NCBI RefSeq assembly: GCF_000711875.1
Contig: NZ_JONM01000002.1
Coordinates: 190,769-254,768 of the forward strand
From: Andreprevotia chitinilytica DSM 18519
GTDB taxonomy: Bacteria; Pseudomonadota; Gammaproteobacteria; Burkholderiales; Chitinibacteraceae
Direction: 5' to 3'
Length of the DNA stretch: 64,000 nt
The translations under genes and the position numbers were made by a program. Under the pieces are notes generated by a model. The model saw nothing but the letters and a program-made list of their open reading frames with translations. It was not told where the DNA came from and made no database searches. Shown here piece after piece: positions 34,517-43,641 of this stretch; position 1 is the stretch's first letter, and every line of letters begins with the position of its first letter.

Positions 34517-35572
34517 TTAGATGGGGGTCAGATGGATCGATGCGGTAGGCGGCGCGGGCCACAGATCGGGGGCCAGCCGGGATACCGCCGCAGTGACGCG
34601 GTCGGCTTCGAGCTGGTTCAGGCAATTCATATGGCCAAGCGGGCAGATGCGCTCGAAACAGGGGCTGCATTCGAGATCAAGCGTGACGATCTCGGCATGG
34701 TTGGACAAGGGAGGGGTGAACTCTGGGCTGCTCGATCCATAGATGGCAGCCAGTGGCACTTGCAGCGCAGCGGCCACGTGCATCAGGCCGGAATCATTGC
34801 AGACGGCGACGCGGGCGAAGCTCATCAGGTCGATGGCTTCGGCCAAGGTGGTGCGGCTGGATAGATTGTGGACGCCGGGGGCGAGCGCTTCGATTTCGTC
34901 GGCAATCTCGCGGTCCTTGGCGGAACCCAGCAGCCACACCTGCAAACCGCGCGCGAGGCATTGGCGGGCGAACTCGGCGAAGTGCCGCGCTGGCCAGCGC
35001 TTGGCCGGGCCATATTCCGCACCGGGGCAACAGACGATGACGGGCTGATCGAGATGGAGACCAAGCTTGGTGAGCGTGGCTTGGCGCTCGGCATCGTTCA
35101 CATGCAGCTGCGGGTAAGGCAGCGGGCGGGGCAACGGCACGCCGCTGTCTTCGGCCAAGGCAGCGAAGCGTTCCGCCATTTGTGGCAGGGCCAAGGTATC
35201 GAGCGTGCGGATGTCGTTGACGAGCCAATAACGCGCTTCGCCGGTCCAGCCGGTACGCAGCGGGATGCCGGCAAAGAACGGGATCAGGGCCGACTTGAGC
35301 GAGTTCGGCAGCAGGATGGCTTGGTCGTAGCGGCGTTTTTTCAGTTGCCGGGCCAGCTTCCAGCGTGCGCCGAGCTTGAGTTCGCCGTGACCGAACGGGT
35401 TGTCGAACGACTCGCTGATTTCCGGCATGCGGGCATGCAACGGGCGCGTCCACGCCGGCGCGAGCACGTCGATCTCGCAACCGGGATGCTTGGCCTTGAG
35501 CCGCGCATACAGCGGCTGGGCCATGATGGCGTCGCCAACCCAGGCGGGGGCGACTATCAGGATTCGTTTCAT
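34517..35572 (-). CDS. waaF: ADP-heptose:LPS heptosyltransferase II
   Basis: The 351-residue glycosyltransferase family 9 protein starts MKRILIVAPAWVGDAIMAQP. It has LLPNSLKSALIPFFAGIPLRTGW, CCPGAEYGPAKRWP, LGSAKDREIADEI and VCNDSGLMHVAAALQVP. It adds the second heptose to the lipopolysaccharide inner core at the inner membrane. The Cys-rich ECSPCFERICPLGHMNCL near the end is usual for WaaF. The ATG at 35572 has GGAAG five bases upstream. Confidence 0.93.
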   Translation of the reverse strand: MKRILIVAPAWVGDAIMAQPLYARLKAKHPGCEIDVLAPAWTRPLHARMPEISESFDNPFGHGELKLGARWKLARQLKKRRYDQAILLPNSLKSALIPFFAGIPLRTGWTGEARYWLVNDIRTLDTLALPQMAERFAALAEDSGVPLPRPLPYPQLHVNDAERQATLTKLGLHLDQPVIVCCPGAEYGPAKRWPARHFAEFARQCLARGLQVWLLGSAKDREIADEIEALAPGVHNLSSRTTLAEAIDLMSFARVAVCNDSGLMHVAAALQVPLAAIYGSSSPEFTPPLSNHAEIVTLDLECSPCFERICPLGHMNCLNQLEADRVTAAVSRLAPDLWPAPPTASIHLTPI

Positions 35573-35584
35573 GTCTTCCAACGA

Positions 35585-35610
35585 CAAAGCGGCGTCACGA
35601 CGCCGCTTTG
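35585..35610. other. Stem-loop just upstream of waaF
   Basis: CAAAGCGGCG and CGCCGCTTTG form a 10-base-pair stem with a 6-base loop ending 13 bases before the waaF start. On the plus strand it is followed by CTTTTATC. It looks like a terminator, but on the minus strand it lies in the 5' leader of waaF. Confidence 0.5.
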
Positions 35611-35629
35611 CTTTTATCAGTCACCGGTT

Positions 35630-35744
35630 AGAGCCGCTAACAAAACCCAGCGTAGCGGTGCTGGCTAGGCGTGCGAAGCGCAGACAGTACAACTGGTACG
35701 GCAAGCGAGCACAGCAACGCCAGCAGGGTTTTGTTGGTGGCTCT
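35630..35744. repeat. 115-bp element with 19-bp terminal inverted repeats
   Basis: AGAGCCGCTAACAAAACCC (35630-35648) is inverted with two mismatches at 35726-35744. Inside, TGCTGGC (35659) pairs with GCCAGCA (35719) and GTACAACTGGTAC forms a small hairpin. The core words GCGAAGCGCAGACAGTACA and GTACGGCAAG resemble, from memory, a dispersed Neisseria repeat. One end abuts the stop codon of the zinc-finger gene. Confidence 0.7.
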
Positions 35745-35950
35745 TAGTGGTGACCCTTGATCACTTCACCGGCACGCAATTTGTACAGCGTGCCGCAGTA
35801 CGGGCACAGCGCCTCGCCGGATTTTTCGATCGGCAGGAACACGCGGGGGTGCGAGTTCCAGGCGACCTGGTCCGGCGTTGGGCAGTGCAGCGGCAAGTCG
35901 GCAGCGCCGACTTCGATCACGCGTTGGGTGTTTTCTTTTTGAACGCTCAT
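35744..35950 (-). CDS. Zinc-finger protein, zf-CHCC family
   Basis: The 68-residue protein has candidate zinc ligands in LHCPTPDQVAWNSHPRVFLP and LCPYCGTLYKL (one Cys, one or two His and the CPYC pair). The family is small, cytoplasmic and related to the NDUFS6-type CHCC fold. Its role in betaproteobacteria is not established. It is encoded 17 bases downstream of ilvE on the same strand, and an upstream neighbour of waaF. AAGGA precedes the ATG at 35950. Confidence 0.88.
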   Translation of the reverse strand: MSVQKENTQRVIEVGAADLPLHCPTPDQVAWNSHPRVFLPIEKSGEALCPYCGTLYKLRAGEVIKGHH

Positions 35951-35967
35951 CTCGTTGTTCCTTGCGA

Positions 35968-36888
35968 TCAAACCAGGGTGAGCCAATCGGCGTGCTTCTC
36001 GTCGCGGCCTTGCACGATGTCGAAGTAACGCTTCTGGATTTCCGCCGTGATCGGGCCACGTGAGCCGATGCCGATCGGACGGTTGTCCAGTTCGCGGATC
36101 GGGGTGACTTCGGCGGCGGTGCCGGTGAAGAACGCTTCGTCGGCGATGTAGATTTCATCGCGGGTGATGCGCTTCTCGATCACTTGTACGCCCATTTCGC
36201 TGGCGATCTGGAACACCGTGTTGCGGGTGATGCCGTCCAGACAGCTGGTCAGGTCCGGCGTGTAGAGCTTGCCGCCGCGGATGACGAAGACGTTCTCGCC
36301 CGAACCTTCGGCCACGTAGCCATCCACATCCAGCAACAGCGCTTCGTCGTAACCGTCTTGGGCTGCTTCCTGATGGGCCAGGATCGAGTTCATGTAATTG
36401 CCGTTGGCCTTGGCCTTGCACATCGTCACATTGACGTGGTGACGGCTGAAGCTGGAGGTCTTGACGCGGATGCCGCGCTCCAGACCTTCGGTGCCGAGGT
36501 AAGCACCCCACGGCCAGGCGGCGACGATCACTTGCACATTGTTGGCCGGCGGGGCGATGCCGAGCTTTTCCGGGCCGTAGAACGCCATCGGGCGCAGGTA
36601 GCCGGATTTGAGCTTGTTCTCGCGGATCACTGCGAGTTGGGCGGCGTTGATTTCTTCTTTGGAGAACGGCAGGTTGATGCCGAGAATCTTGGCCGAATTG
36701 AACAGGCGGTTGGTGTGGTCTTGCAGGCGGAAGATTGCAGCGCCCTTGCTGGTTTCATAGGCGCGCACGCCTTCGAATACGCCCATGCCGTAGTGCAGCG
36801 TGTGGGTGAGTACGTGCGTGGTCGCTTCGCGCCACGGCACCAGTTTGCCGTCGTACCAGATAAAGCCGTCGCGGTCAGCCATCGACAT
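35968..36888 (-). CDS. ilvE: Branched-chain amino acid aminotransferase
   Basis: The 306-residue class IV PLP aminotransferase starts MSMADRDGFIWYDGKLVPW. It has THTLHYGMGVFEGVRAYET, the Schiff-base lysine K160 in CKAKANGNYMNS and EGSGENVFVIRGGKLYTP. It performs the last step of valine, leucine and isoleucine synthesis. AGGAG is eight bases before the ATG at 36888 but only two before the ATG at 36894, so the former is chosen. Confidence 0.94.
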   Translation of the reverse strand: MSMADRDGFIWYDGKLVPWREATTHVLTHTLHYGMGVFEGVRAYETSKGAAIFRLQDHTNRLFNSAKILGINLPFSKEEINAAQLAVIRENKLKSGYLRPMAFYGPEKLGIAPPANNVQVIVAAWPWGAYLGTEGLERGIRVKTSSFSRHHVNVTMCKAKANGNYMNSILAHQEAAQDGYDEALLLDVDGYVAEGSGENVFVIRGGKLYTPDLTSCLDGITRNTVFQIASEMGVQVIEKRITRDEIYIADEAFFTGTAAEVTPIRELDNRPIGIGSRGPITAEIQKRYFDIVQGRDEKHADWLTLV

Positions 36889-36964
36889 GGTCATTTCTCC
36901 TGCGGAATTCTGTGGGGCGAAAAGGGGCAATTGTAGCCGAAATACGTGTCTTTTATCCCGCCAA

Positions 36965-37747
36965 TCACCGGAAAAACGCGCTCGGAGCGACACCAAAGTG
37001 GCGGCGGAACATGGCGGTAAACGCGCTGGGGCTGTCGTAACCGCAGTCGAGTGCCACATCGACCACCTTTGCGCCGGTCGCCAGCCGTTCCAGCGCCGCC
37101 AACAGCCGCGCCTGTTGTCGCCATTGGCCGAAGGTCATGCCGGTTTCACGGGCGAACAGGCGTTGAATGGTGCGGGCGTCGATGCCCAGGCGTTCGGCCC
37201 ATTGTGTTGCGGTGGCGAGCGAATCCGGTTCGGCGGCGAGTGCATTGCAGATGGTTTGCAGGCGCGGGTCGGTCGGGCGGGGCAAATGCAGTGGCAGGGT
37301 GGGCAGCAGCAGGATTTCGTCGAGCAGCAGCCGCGTCAGCCGGCCAGCGCGGGAATCATCGGCATACGGTTGCGGCAAGTCGATGGCCGCAAGAATCAGC
37401 TCGCGCATCAGCGGTGATACGGCCAGCACCGCACATTGCTGCGGCAGGCCCGGCGCAGCATCCGGACGAATGAAGGCGGTGCGCATCTGCACGTGGCCGA
37501 CCATGCGGACGTGATGTTCGACGTTGGCCGGCATCCACAACGCGCGGCTTGGCGGCACGACCCAGCGACCGCCAGCGGTGGAGACGATCATCACACCTTG
37601 CACCGCATGGATCAGCTGCGCATGCGGGTGTTGGTGCCATGCGGTGACGTGGTCGGGTGTGTAGTCCGCCGCCATGGCGACGACCGGTAGCTGGCTGCTG
37701 TGATATTGCAGGTAGCGCGGCGGTTGATCGTTGATGGGAATGGTCAT
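36965..37747 (-). CDS. AraC-family regulator with cupin sensor
   Basis: The 260-residue protein has an N-terminal cupin (AWHQHPHAQLIHAVQGVMIV, PPSRALWMPANVEHHVRM) and a C-terminal AraC domain (ATATQWAERLGIDARTIQRLF, ALDCGYDSPSAFTAMFRRHF). It is divergent from the Fsr-type exporter gene with a 95-base shared promoter region, so control of that exporter is likely. The ligand is unknown. Confidence 0.9.
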   Translation of the reverse strand: MTIPINDQPPRYLQYHSSQLPVVAMAADYTPDHVTAWHQHPHAQLIHAVQGVMIVSTAGGRWVVPPSRALWMPANVEHHVRMVGHVQMRTAFIRPDAAPGLPQQCAVLAVSPLMRELILAAIDLPQPYADDSRAGRLTRLLLDEILLLPTLPLHLPRPTDPRLQTICNALAAEPDSLATATQWAERLGIDARTIQRLFARETGMTFGQWRQQARLLAALERLATGAKVVDVALDCGYDSPSAFTAMFRRHFGVAPSAFFR

Positions 37748-37842
37748 GTCCGTTTCTCGACGAATATTGTCTTATTCTCGCAGGACGGGCCTTGGTCTGG
37801 CGACTAGCATGGCGATGTTTCTGTCATTTTCCGGAGCAAGCC

Positions 37843-39054
37843 ATGAGCGAATCCAATAGCGCCGTTGCCACGGCCGGCGGCAATCCGGCGCGAGAGCGGA
37901 CCGGTTTCAACGTGTTGGGGGCGATCAGTTTTTCGCACTTCATCAACGACATGATCCAGTCGCTGATCCTCGCCATCTACCCGTTGCTGAAAAGCAATTT
38001 CCATCTCAGTTTCACGCAGATCGGCCTGATCACGCTGACCTATCAGATCACCGCCTCGCTGCTGCAGCCGATGGTCGGCATGTACACCGACAAGCATCCG
38101 CAGCCCTATTCGCTGCCGTTCGGCATGACCTGCAGTCTGGCCGGTTTGCTGACGCTGGCGTTCGCACCGAACTTCGGCATGTTGCTGGTTGCGGCGGCAT
38201 TGATGGGGACCGGCTCATCGATTTTCCATCCTGAATCATCACGTGTGGCGCGGCTGGCGTCGGGTGGTAAACATGGTCTGGCGCAATCGGTGTTTCAGGT
38301 TGGCGGCAATGCCGGTAGCGCCATGGGGCCGTTGCTGGCGGCGCTGATCATCATCCCGAACGGTCAGCACAGCGTGGCCTTGTTTTCACTGGCGGCGCTG
38401 ATCGGAATTGGCGTGCTGTGGCAGATCGGCGGCTGGTACAAGCACCAGCATCGCTCGGGTGCGAAGCGCGCCGTGGTCGATAACGGTTTGTCCAAACGGC
38501 AAGTGGCGTGGGCGATGGCGGTGCTGATGGCGCTGGTGTTCTCGAAGTATTTCTATCTCGCCAGCATCAATAGCTACTTCACCTTCTATCTGATGAAGCG
38601 CTTCCAGCTGCCGGTACAGTCCGCCCAGCTGCACCTGTTCGTGTTCCTGTTCGCCGTCGCCGCCGGCACGATTCTGGGCGGCCCGATCGGCGACCGGATC
38701 GGCCGCAAGCGCGTGATCTGGTTCTCGATCCTTGGTGCCGCGCCCTTCACGTTGGCCTTGCCCTATGTCGGTCTTGCCTGGACTGGCGTGCTGACTTTCA
38801 TCATCGGTTTCATCCTGGCTTCGGCGTTCTCCGCCATTCTGGTTTACGCACAGGAGTTGCTGCCGGGGCGGGTAGGGATGGTGTCGGGGTTGTTCTTTGG
38901 TTTTGCGTTTGGCATGGGCGGCATTGGCGCTGGCGTGCTGGGCAAGCTGGCCGATGCGCAAGGCATCGAATTTGTTTACCGGCTGTGTGCGTTTTTGCCG
39001 CTGCTGGGCTTGCTGACGGTGTTTTTGCCGGATTTGCGTAAGCGGGTGAGTTAG
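37843..39054 (+). CDS. fsr: MFS exporter, fosmidomycin-resistance (Fsr) type
   Basis: The 403-residue, 12-helix transporter has SFSHFINDMIQSLILAIYP, QPMVGMYTDKHP, GTGSSIFHPESSRVARLAS and PIGDRIGRKRVIW. These are typical of the Fsr group, which exports fosmidomycin and related compounds in E. coli. The natural substrate here is unknown. GGAG lies seven bases before the ATG. It is divergent from an AraC-type regulator and followed by a nested repeat. Confidence 0.88.
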   Translation: MSESNSAVATAGGNPARERTGFNVLGAISFSHFINDMIQSLILAIYPLLKSNFHLSFTQIGLITLTYQITASLLQPMVGMYTDKHPQPYSLPFGMTCSLAGLLTLAFAPNFGMLLVAAALMGTGSSIFHPESSRVARLASGGKHGLAQSVFQVGGNAGSAMGPLLAALIIIPNGQHSVALFSLAALIGIGVLWQIGGWYKHQHRSGAKRAVVDNGLSKRQVAWAMAVLMALVFSKYFYLASINSYFTFYLMKRFQLPVQSAQLHLFVFLFAVAAGTILGGPIGDRIGRKRVIWFSILGAAPFTLALPYVGLAWTGVLTFIIGFILASAFSAILVYAQELLPGRVGMVSGLFFGFAFGMGGIGAGVLGKLADAQGIEFVYRLCAFLPLLGLLTVFLPDLRKRVS

Positions 39055-39088
39055 GACGCCAAGACTGGAAGTCTTGAACAATGGAGAA

Positions 39089-39298
39089 AGGCAAAGGCGA
39101 AAACCTGTAGACACAGAGTCCGTTGAGAACACAAAGAACACAGAGAAAAGCACACCTTATGTAGGAGCGAGCTTGCTCGCGATGGCGGCGTTGAATAATC
39201 CACCGTTGCCATCGCGAGCAAGCTCGCTCCTACAAAGGTTTTCTCTCTGTTCTCCGTGCACTTCGTGTGCTCAGTGTCTACACGTGTCTGCCTTTTCC
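39089..39298. repeat. Nested inverted repeat around REP-like copy 3
   Basis: An outer inverted pair (AGGCAAAGGC...GTAGACACAGAG at 39089-39156 against TTCTCTCTGTTCTCCGTG...GTGTCTACACG at 39238-39298) surrounds a perfect REP-like palindrome at 39160-39234 with the same arms as the other two copies. It is convergent between fsr and the chemoreceptor gene. Confidence 0.8.
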
Positions 39299-40810
39299 CT
39301 AAACCACAAACTGCGCCACCACTTCCTGCAGCTTCCCGGCCAGCCGGGTGATTTCCCGATTCGCAAAGAACGAGCGCTCGGCGAAGTTGGCGGCGTCTTG
39401 CGATAGCCGGTTGACGTAGCCCAGCTTGCTGACCACCTCGCGGGAGACTTCGGCCTGCTTGGCGATGGCGCTGTGGATTTCGTCGTTCATCGCGTGGATG
39501 GTCTTGATCGAGTCATTGATGTCGCTGAGTGCCCCGCCGGTTCGTTGGGCTTGCTCGACGCTATGAGCAGCCTTGCCCTGGCTGCGCTCCATCGCGGCGA
39601 GGGCGTCGTGGCTGCCGCCTTGCAGCAATTCGATCATCTTCTGGATCGTGGTCGTGGCTTCGGTGGTGCGTTGGGCCAGCGTGCGCACTTCATCTGCGAC
39701 CACGGCGAAGCCGCGGCCTTGTTCGCCGGCACGGGCGGCTTCGATGGCGGCATTGAGCGCCAGCAGGTTGGTCTGATCGGCAATGCCGCGAATCACGTCG
39801 ACCACCCGGCCGATTTCTTCGCTGTGGCTGGCCAGCTGGCGCATGGCGCCGGTGGTGCCTTCCACTTCGCCAGCCAGATGATTGATGGTGGTGATGTTGG
39901 TATCGACCACGCTGCCGCAATCGACCGCGTTGCGTTCAGCTTGCTCGGCGGCGCTGACCGCTGCGTTGGCGGCGGTGCTGGAGCGGGTGGATACATCGTT
40001 GAGCGCTTCGCTCAGTGCGTTGATGGCCGCCACCATTTGCTCGGCTTCCCCTTTTTGCTTGTGCATGTCTTCGACCGATGAGCTGGTGCTCTCGGCCAGT
40101 TTTTCGGCTTCATCGTGCAGCGTGCGGGCGGCGTTTTGCGCTTCCAGCACCACGTTGTGGATCACCTGCATGAACTGGTTGAAGTTGCTGGCGAACTCGC
40201 TGGCTGCGCCGGCCTGCCGGAAAGTGAGGTTCACCTTTTCGTTCACCACCGCCAAGTTGGAGGCGATGTTGTGCAGCTCGGCATTCTGGACGGCCTCTTT
40301 GCGGCCTTGGTAGGCCATCGCGATCAGGATGGCGGCCTCGAAGATCACGTAGACGTAATGCAGCAGCACGCGTAGGTAGCTGGTTTCGGTGAAGACGTAG
40401 ATGCCGTAGCCGGCGGCTTGCAGATAATTGGCGGCCAGATGATGGGTGGCGATCACGACCACGGCCGTCACAATCACCCACCAGTCGCGGTAGTACAGCA
40501 AGAAGGCGAGGAAGACGAAGACGCTGAAGTGCATCTCGATCATGCCGTGGCCCTGGTGGATTTGCAGGGCGGAGAACACCATGAAGGCGGCGGCGATGGT
40601 GTGGCGGGTCAGTGCCTGGCCGGGGGCTTGATAGACCAGCACCGTGCCGACCAGGGCGGTCGGCAGGCCGATCAGCAGGGCTTCAAGCCAGGTGCCGTAC
40701 CACGTTGCCAGCAACAGGGCGGCCGCAGCCATGATCCAGAGCAGCTTGACCATGAGTTGGTCGACTTTGACGAAATGCTTGGTCAGATGGGCGTTTTGCG
40801 TGGCATCCAT
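39299..40810 (-). CDS. Methyl-accepting chemotaxis protein
   Basis: The 503-residue receptor has an N-terminal membrane domain of about six helices (about 20-190) without a periplasmic ligand domain, then a cytoplasmic signalling domain with the hairpin tip [20 protein letters not shown] followed by [20 protein letters not shown]. It should pass signals to CheA/CheW. The membrane-embedded sensor has several His and suggests sensing of an intramembrane or intracellular cue. No che genes are in the window. Confidence 0.92.
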   Translation of the reverse strand: MDATQNAHLTKHFVKVDQLMVKLLWIMAAAALLLATWYGTWLEALLIGLPTALVGTVLVYQAPGQALTRHTIAAAFMVFSALQIHQGHGMIEMHFSVFVFLAFLLYYRDWWVIVTAVVVIATHHLAANYLQAAGYGIYVFTETSYLRVLLHYVYVIFEAAILIAMAYQGRKEAVQNAELHNIASNLAVVNEKVNLTFRQAGAASEFASNFNQFMQVIHNVVLEAQNAARTLHDEAEKLAESTSSSVEDMHKQKGEAEQMVAAINALSEALNDVSTRSSTAANAAVSAAEQAERNAVDCGSVVDTNITTINHLAGEVEGTTGAMRQLASHSEEIGRVVDVIRGIADQTNLLALNAAIEAARAGEQGRGFAVVADEVRTLAQRTTEATTTIQKMIELLQGGSHDALAAMERSQGKAAHSVEQAQRTGGALSDINDSIKTIHAMNDEIHSAIAKQAEVSREVVSKLGYVNRLSQDAANFAERSFFANREITRLAGKLQEVVAQFVV

Positions 40811-40949
40811 GGACGAGCCTTTTTCGGTGGTCGGGAGCGCCGGAGTTGCGGGAGCGTAACCTTAAAATAGGTGTTCGCTTGAGTGGCTACAAGACATTGT
40901 TCGGCAAGTTTTCATTGGTTTTGCGTAAGAAATTGATGGGCGTGGGCTA

Positions 40950-41645
40950 TTAGGCTGACTGGTCGCCGGGTTGGTCGGACCACGGGCAAAAGCAGCCGAC
41001 TGCAGCGACGCTGTCCAGCTTCACGGGTGAGCCAGCCAGAATGCCTTGCAGTACGCGCTCGGCCGGGCCGTTGTCAGTGGTGCTGCAGAACGAGTCGAGG
41101 CTATAGGGGCCGAGATAGGCGAGGTGCCCGCTGCCATCGAACACCGCCGTAGCTGGGCTGACTGGCACCGTCAGTGCAGTTGGCCATTGTGCTGGTTCGA
41201 TCAGGATGGCGGAGCGCCCGAAGGTGGCGCGGACTTTGTCCGCAAGTTGTGCTGAAGCGGTCACGCCGGGTTTGGGCACGACCAGCAAGGTGACGCCTTG
41301 TGGGCCGAATGCTGCCAGCAATGCTTTGACGTGCAGATCGCTGAAGCGGGCGCAAGGGCAATCCGGGTTCCAGAAGTGCACCAGCAGTGCTTTGGCGGGT
41401 GCGTGGTTTGCGCCGATCTGCTGGGTGAATGAGGGCGGTAGTGTGATGTCCGGGCGCGTGAACGGGACGACATGCGCCGTCTGGCCGGACATGAGGGAAA
41501 AGGGCCGTAGATTGCGCCCTTGAAACCACCAGAGCGCCCATGCTGTTCCCAGCAGCCAGACCACAACCATGAGCCAATGCCACGGCCGCACTTTTGCGAG
41601 CGTAGCCGCTACGTTATTCGTGGTCGTCGTGCTGAGCGTATTCAT
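40950..41645 (-). CDS. DUF6436 thioredoxin-like membrane protein
   Basis: The 231-residue protein has one N-terminal membrane helix (about 24-42) and an extracytoplasmic thioredoxin-like domain with HFWNPDCPCARFSDLHVKAL and a C-terminal GCFCPW. The CPC and CFC cysteines may take part in redox chemistry or metal binding. The family's function is unknown. It starts 25 bases after the hoxX stop, suggesting an operon. Its Shine-Dalgarno is weak. Confidence 0.75.
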   Translation of the reverse strand: MNTLSTTTTNNVAATLAKVRPWHWLMVVVWLLGTAWALWWFQGRNLRPFSLMSGQTAHVVPFTRPDITLPPSFTQQIGANHAPAKALLVHFWNPDCPCARFSDLHVKALLAAFGPQGVTLLVVPKPGVTASAQLADKVRATFGRSAILIEPAQWPTALTVPVSPATAVFDGSGHLAYLGPYSLDSFCSTTDNGPAERVLQGILAGSPVKLDSVAAVGCFCPWSDQPGDQSA

Positions 41646-41670
41646 GAGGCAGCGATCGGGTCGGAACTGG

Positions 41671-43437
41671 CTACATCGGCTCGCCAGGCCCGGCATCGTC
41701 TCCCCGCCGGTGCCTTGCCAAATACAGCGGCGTTTCGCTGGGCGTGACTTTGTGGACGAACTGGGCACGCGCCACGTGGTAGCTGTGATCCTCGCCGTAA
41801 AAGTTGTCCCACATTTTTTCCAGTTCTTCGGCGCGATAGCGTTCCAGCGGTTTGTCGTGCTCGTCGTGCTCGCGGGCTTCGCGCTTGGTGGCCAAAGCGG
41901 CGCTGTAGTCAGGGTCGTGAGCGATCTTTTCGGCGATCCGGCTGATCTGGCGATGAAACGTGGAGGTACCTTCGTCGTCGTCTTGCACTACGTCGTCGAT
42001 CAGACCCAGTTCCTTGGCTTTCCAGCAGCCGAGCGGCAGGCAACGATTGGTCAGCCGTTCCGCCCAGGCTTTGCCGACCCGCCGTGGCAGCAGGTAGGTC
42101 CAATATTCCGAGCCATACAGGCCGCCCATCGAGCGATAGTGCGGGTTGAGCACCACGCCATCGCGCACGAACACCTTGTCTGCTGCCAGAGCGAACATCA
42201 CGCCGCCCGCGCCGGCGCTGCCGTGCATGGCGGAGATCACGATCTTGTCCGTGGCGTCGATGATGGCGCGCACCAGATCGTCCATGGCGTTGATGTTGCG
42301 CCACGATTCGTCGGCGGCGCCGTTGGGGCCGTCAGCCTGCGCGGCTTCGATCAGGTTCAGGTGGATGCCGTTGGACCAGAAGTCCCGGCCCCCCATCAGC
42401 ACGAGCACCTTGGTCGGGCGCGCGGCGGCTTGCAGAAACGCGTGGGTTAGCCGCTGGCACTGCGCGGTCCCCATCGCGCCGTTGTAGAACTCGAAGTACA
42501 GGTAGCCGACGTCCCGTTGTTCCTCGTACCAGATTTCCTTGAAGGTCTGGACTTGCCCGTCGACGAGCAGGGGCAGGGGTAGTTCTGGGATGTCGTCGAG
42601 GTGATCACCAAGCGCCACGGCCGCCGGCAGTTTGAAAGGGCGCTTGCCGGCTGGGCTGCTCTTGTCCGCGGCTTTCTTCAGGTGGCTGATCCAGACGGCG
42701 CCATCGGTCGCGGCACGGCAAATTGCGCCGTCGCGCTGGGCCAGCACCTTGCCGGGCGGGCCGACCAGCTTGCCTTCGCGACATGCGCCATAGAGGTAGT
42801 ACTGCTCGTCGAACAGTGTATCCAGCACACCGGGATTGCTATCGGCGGAGCGGATCTTGGTGACGATGGTCGCCACGCTATCCGTTGCCCAGTCAGTCGC
42901 CCGCGCGGTTTGCGGCATGGTCGGGCAATAGCGGCCGCGTATTTCCGGCCGGGTGTAATCGAGCGGCTCCGGTACGAACAAGCCGTTGTCGAAGCGTTGC
43001 ACGGCTTTGATGATCACCTGGACGGCTGCCACGGTCAGCTCGTCGCGATAGAGGCTGCTCTTGCTGCCCGGCCGCATGGCGAACCGGCGGCTGGCCCAGA
43101 TCGGGCCGGAATCGACTTCATGCGCCGCTTGCACCGCCGTCACGCCCCATTCGGCATCCTGGCGCAAGATGGCCCAGTCGAGCGAACTGGAGCCCCGGTC
43201 GCCGGTGATGCCGGGGTGCACGATGATGCAAGGCGTGCTGTGCCAGACATCCTCCGGCAGGATTTGCTTGAGCATCGGGCACAGCACCAGATCGGGCTTG
43301 AACAGGGCCACGCCATCGCGCACGTGTCGCTCGCTCAGGAACAACTCAACACTGACTTCATGCCCGAGCCGGGTGAGGGCGACATGGGCGTGCTGGGAAA
43401 GGCTGTTGTACGACGAGGACACAAGCAGAATGCGCAT
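41671..43437 (-). CDS. hoxX: HoxX-like formyl-transferase/enoyl-CoA hydratase fusion
   Basis: The 588-residue protein has an N-terminal formyl-THF-dependent transferase-like domain (about 1-270; VHPGITGDRGSSSLDWAIL with H74, and D109 in HEVDSG) and a C-terminal crotonase domain (about 285-560; SAMHGSAGAGGVMFALAAD). This is the HoxX architecture, which in hydrogen-oxidising bacteria makes the CO ligand of [NiFe]-hydrogenase from formyl-THF in air. No hydrogenase gene is present in 64 kb. The ATG at 43437 has GGGAG seven bases upstream. Confidence 0.85.
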   Translation of the reverse strand: MRILLVSSSYNSLSQHAHVALTRLGHEVSVELFLSERHVRDGVALFKPDLVLCPMLKQILPEDVWHSTPCIIVHPGITGDRGSSSLDWAILRQDAEWGVTAVQAAHEVDSGPIWASRRFAMRPGSKSSLYRDELTVAAVQVIIKAVQRFDNGLFVPEPLDYTRPEIRGRYCPTMPQTARATDWATDSVATIVTKIRSADSNPGVLDTLFDEQYYLYGACREGKLVGPPGKVLAQRDGAICRAATDGAVWISHLKKAADKSSPAGKRPFKLPAAVALGDHLDDIPELPLPLLVDGQVQTFKEIWYEEQRDVGYLYFEFYNGAMGTAQCQRLTHAFLQAAARPTKVLVLMGGRDFWSNGIHLNLIEAAQADGPNGAADESWRNINAMDDLVRAIIDATDKIVISAMHGSAGAGGVMFALAADKVFVRDGVVLNPHYRSMGGLYGSEYWTYLLPRRVGKAWAERLTNRCLPLGCWKAKELGLIDDVVQDDDEGTSTFHRQISRIAEKIAHDPDYSAALATKREAREHDEHDKPLERYRAEELEKMWDNFYGEDHSYHVARAQFVHKVTPSETPLYLARHRRGDDAGPGEPM

Positions 43438-43599
43438 CTTTCGCTCCCTGTTGCTTACGATATTCATGCATGTCTAATCGATATGACTGAAAGTTAATCA
43501 TTAGCATGGGGACAGCGACAATCAACCTTGGCTGCGGGGCGCACCGGCTGGATCGGCTGGTCGCGTCAGTGAGGCTGACGGATGGCGGGATCGAGAAGG

Positions 43600-43636
43600 G
43601 AAAAAACAAAAAAGCCCTGACGCAGGTCAGGGCTTT
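43600..43636 (-). terminator. Terminator of the tRNA operon
   Basis: AAAGCCCTGA pairs with TCAGGGCTTT around CGCAGG. On the minus strand it is followed by TTTTTTGTTTTTTC. It lies just after tRNA-Cys. Confidence 0.88.
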
Positions 43637-43641
43637 CGTAT

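Noticed and set aside
12911-39234. CRISPR array suspected from repeated palindromes
   Set aside because: The copies are single, many kilobases apart and self-complementary, without regularly spaced repeats or cas genes.
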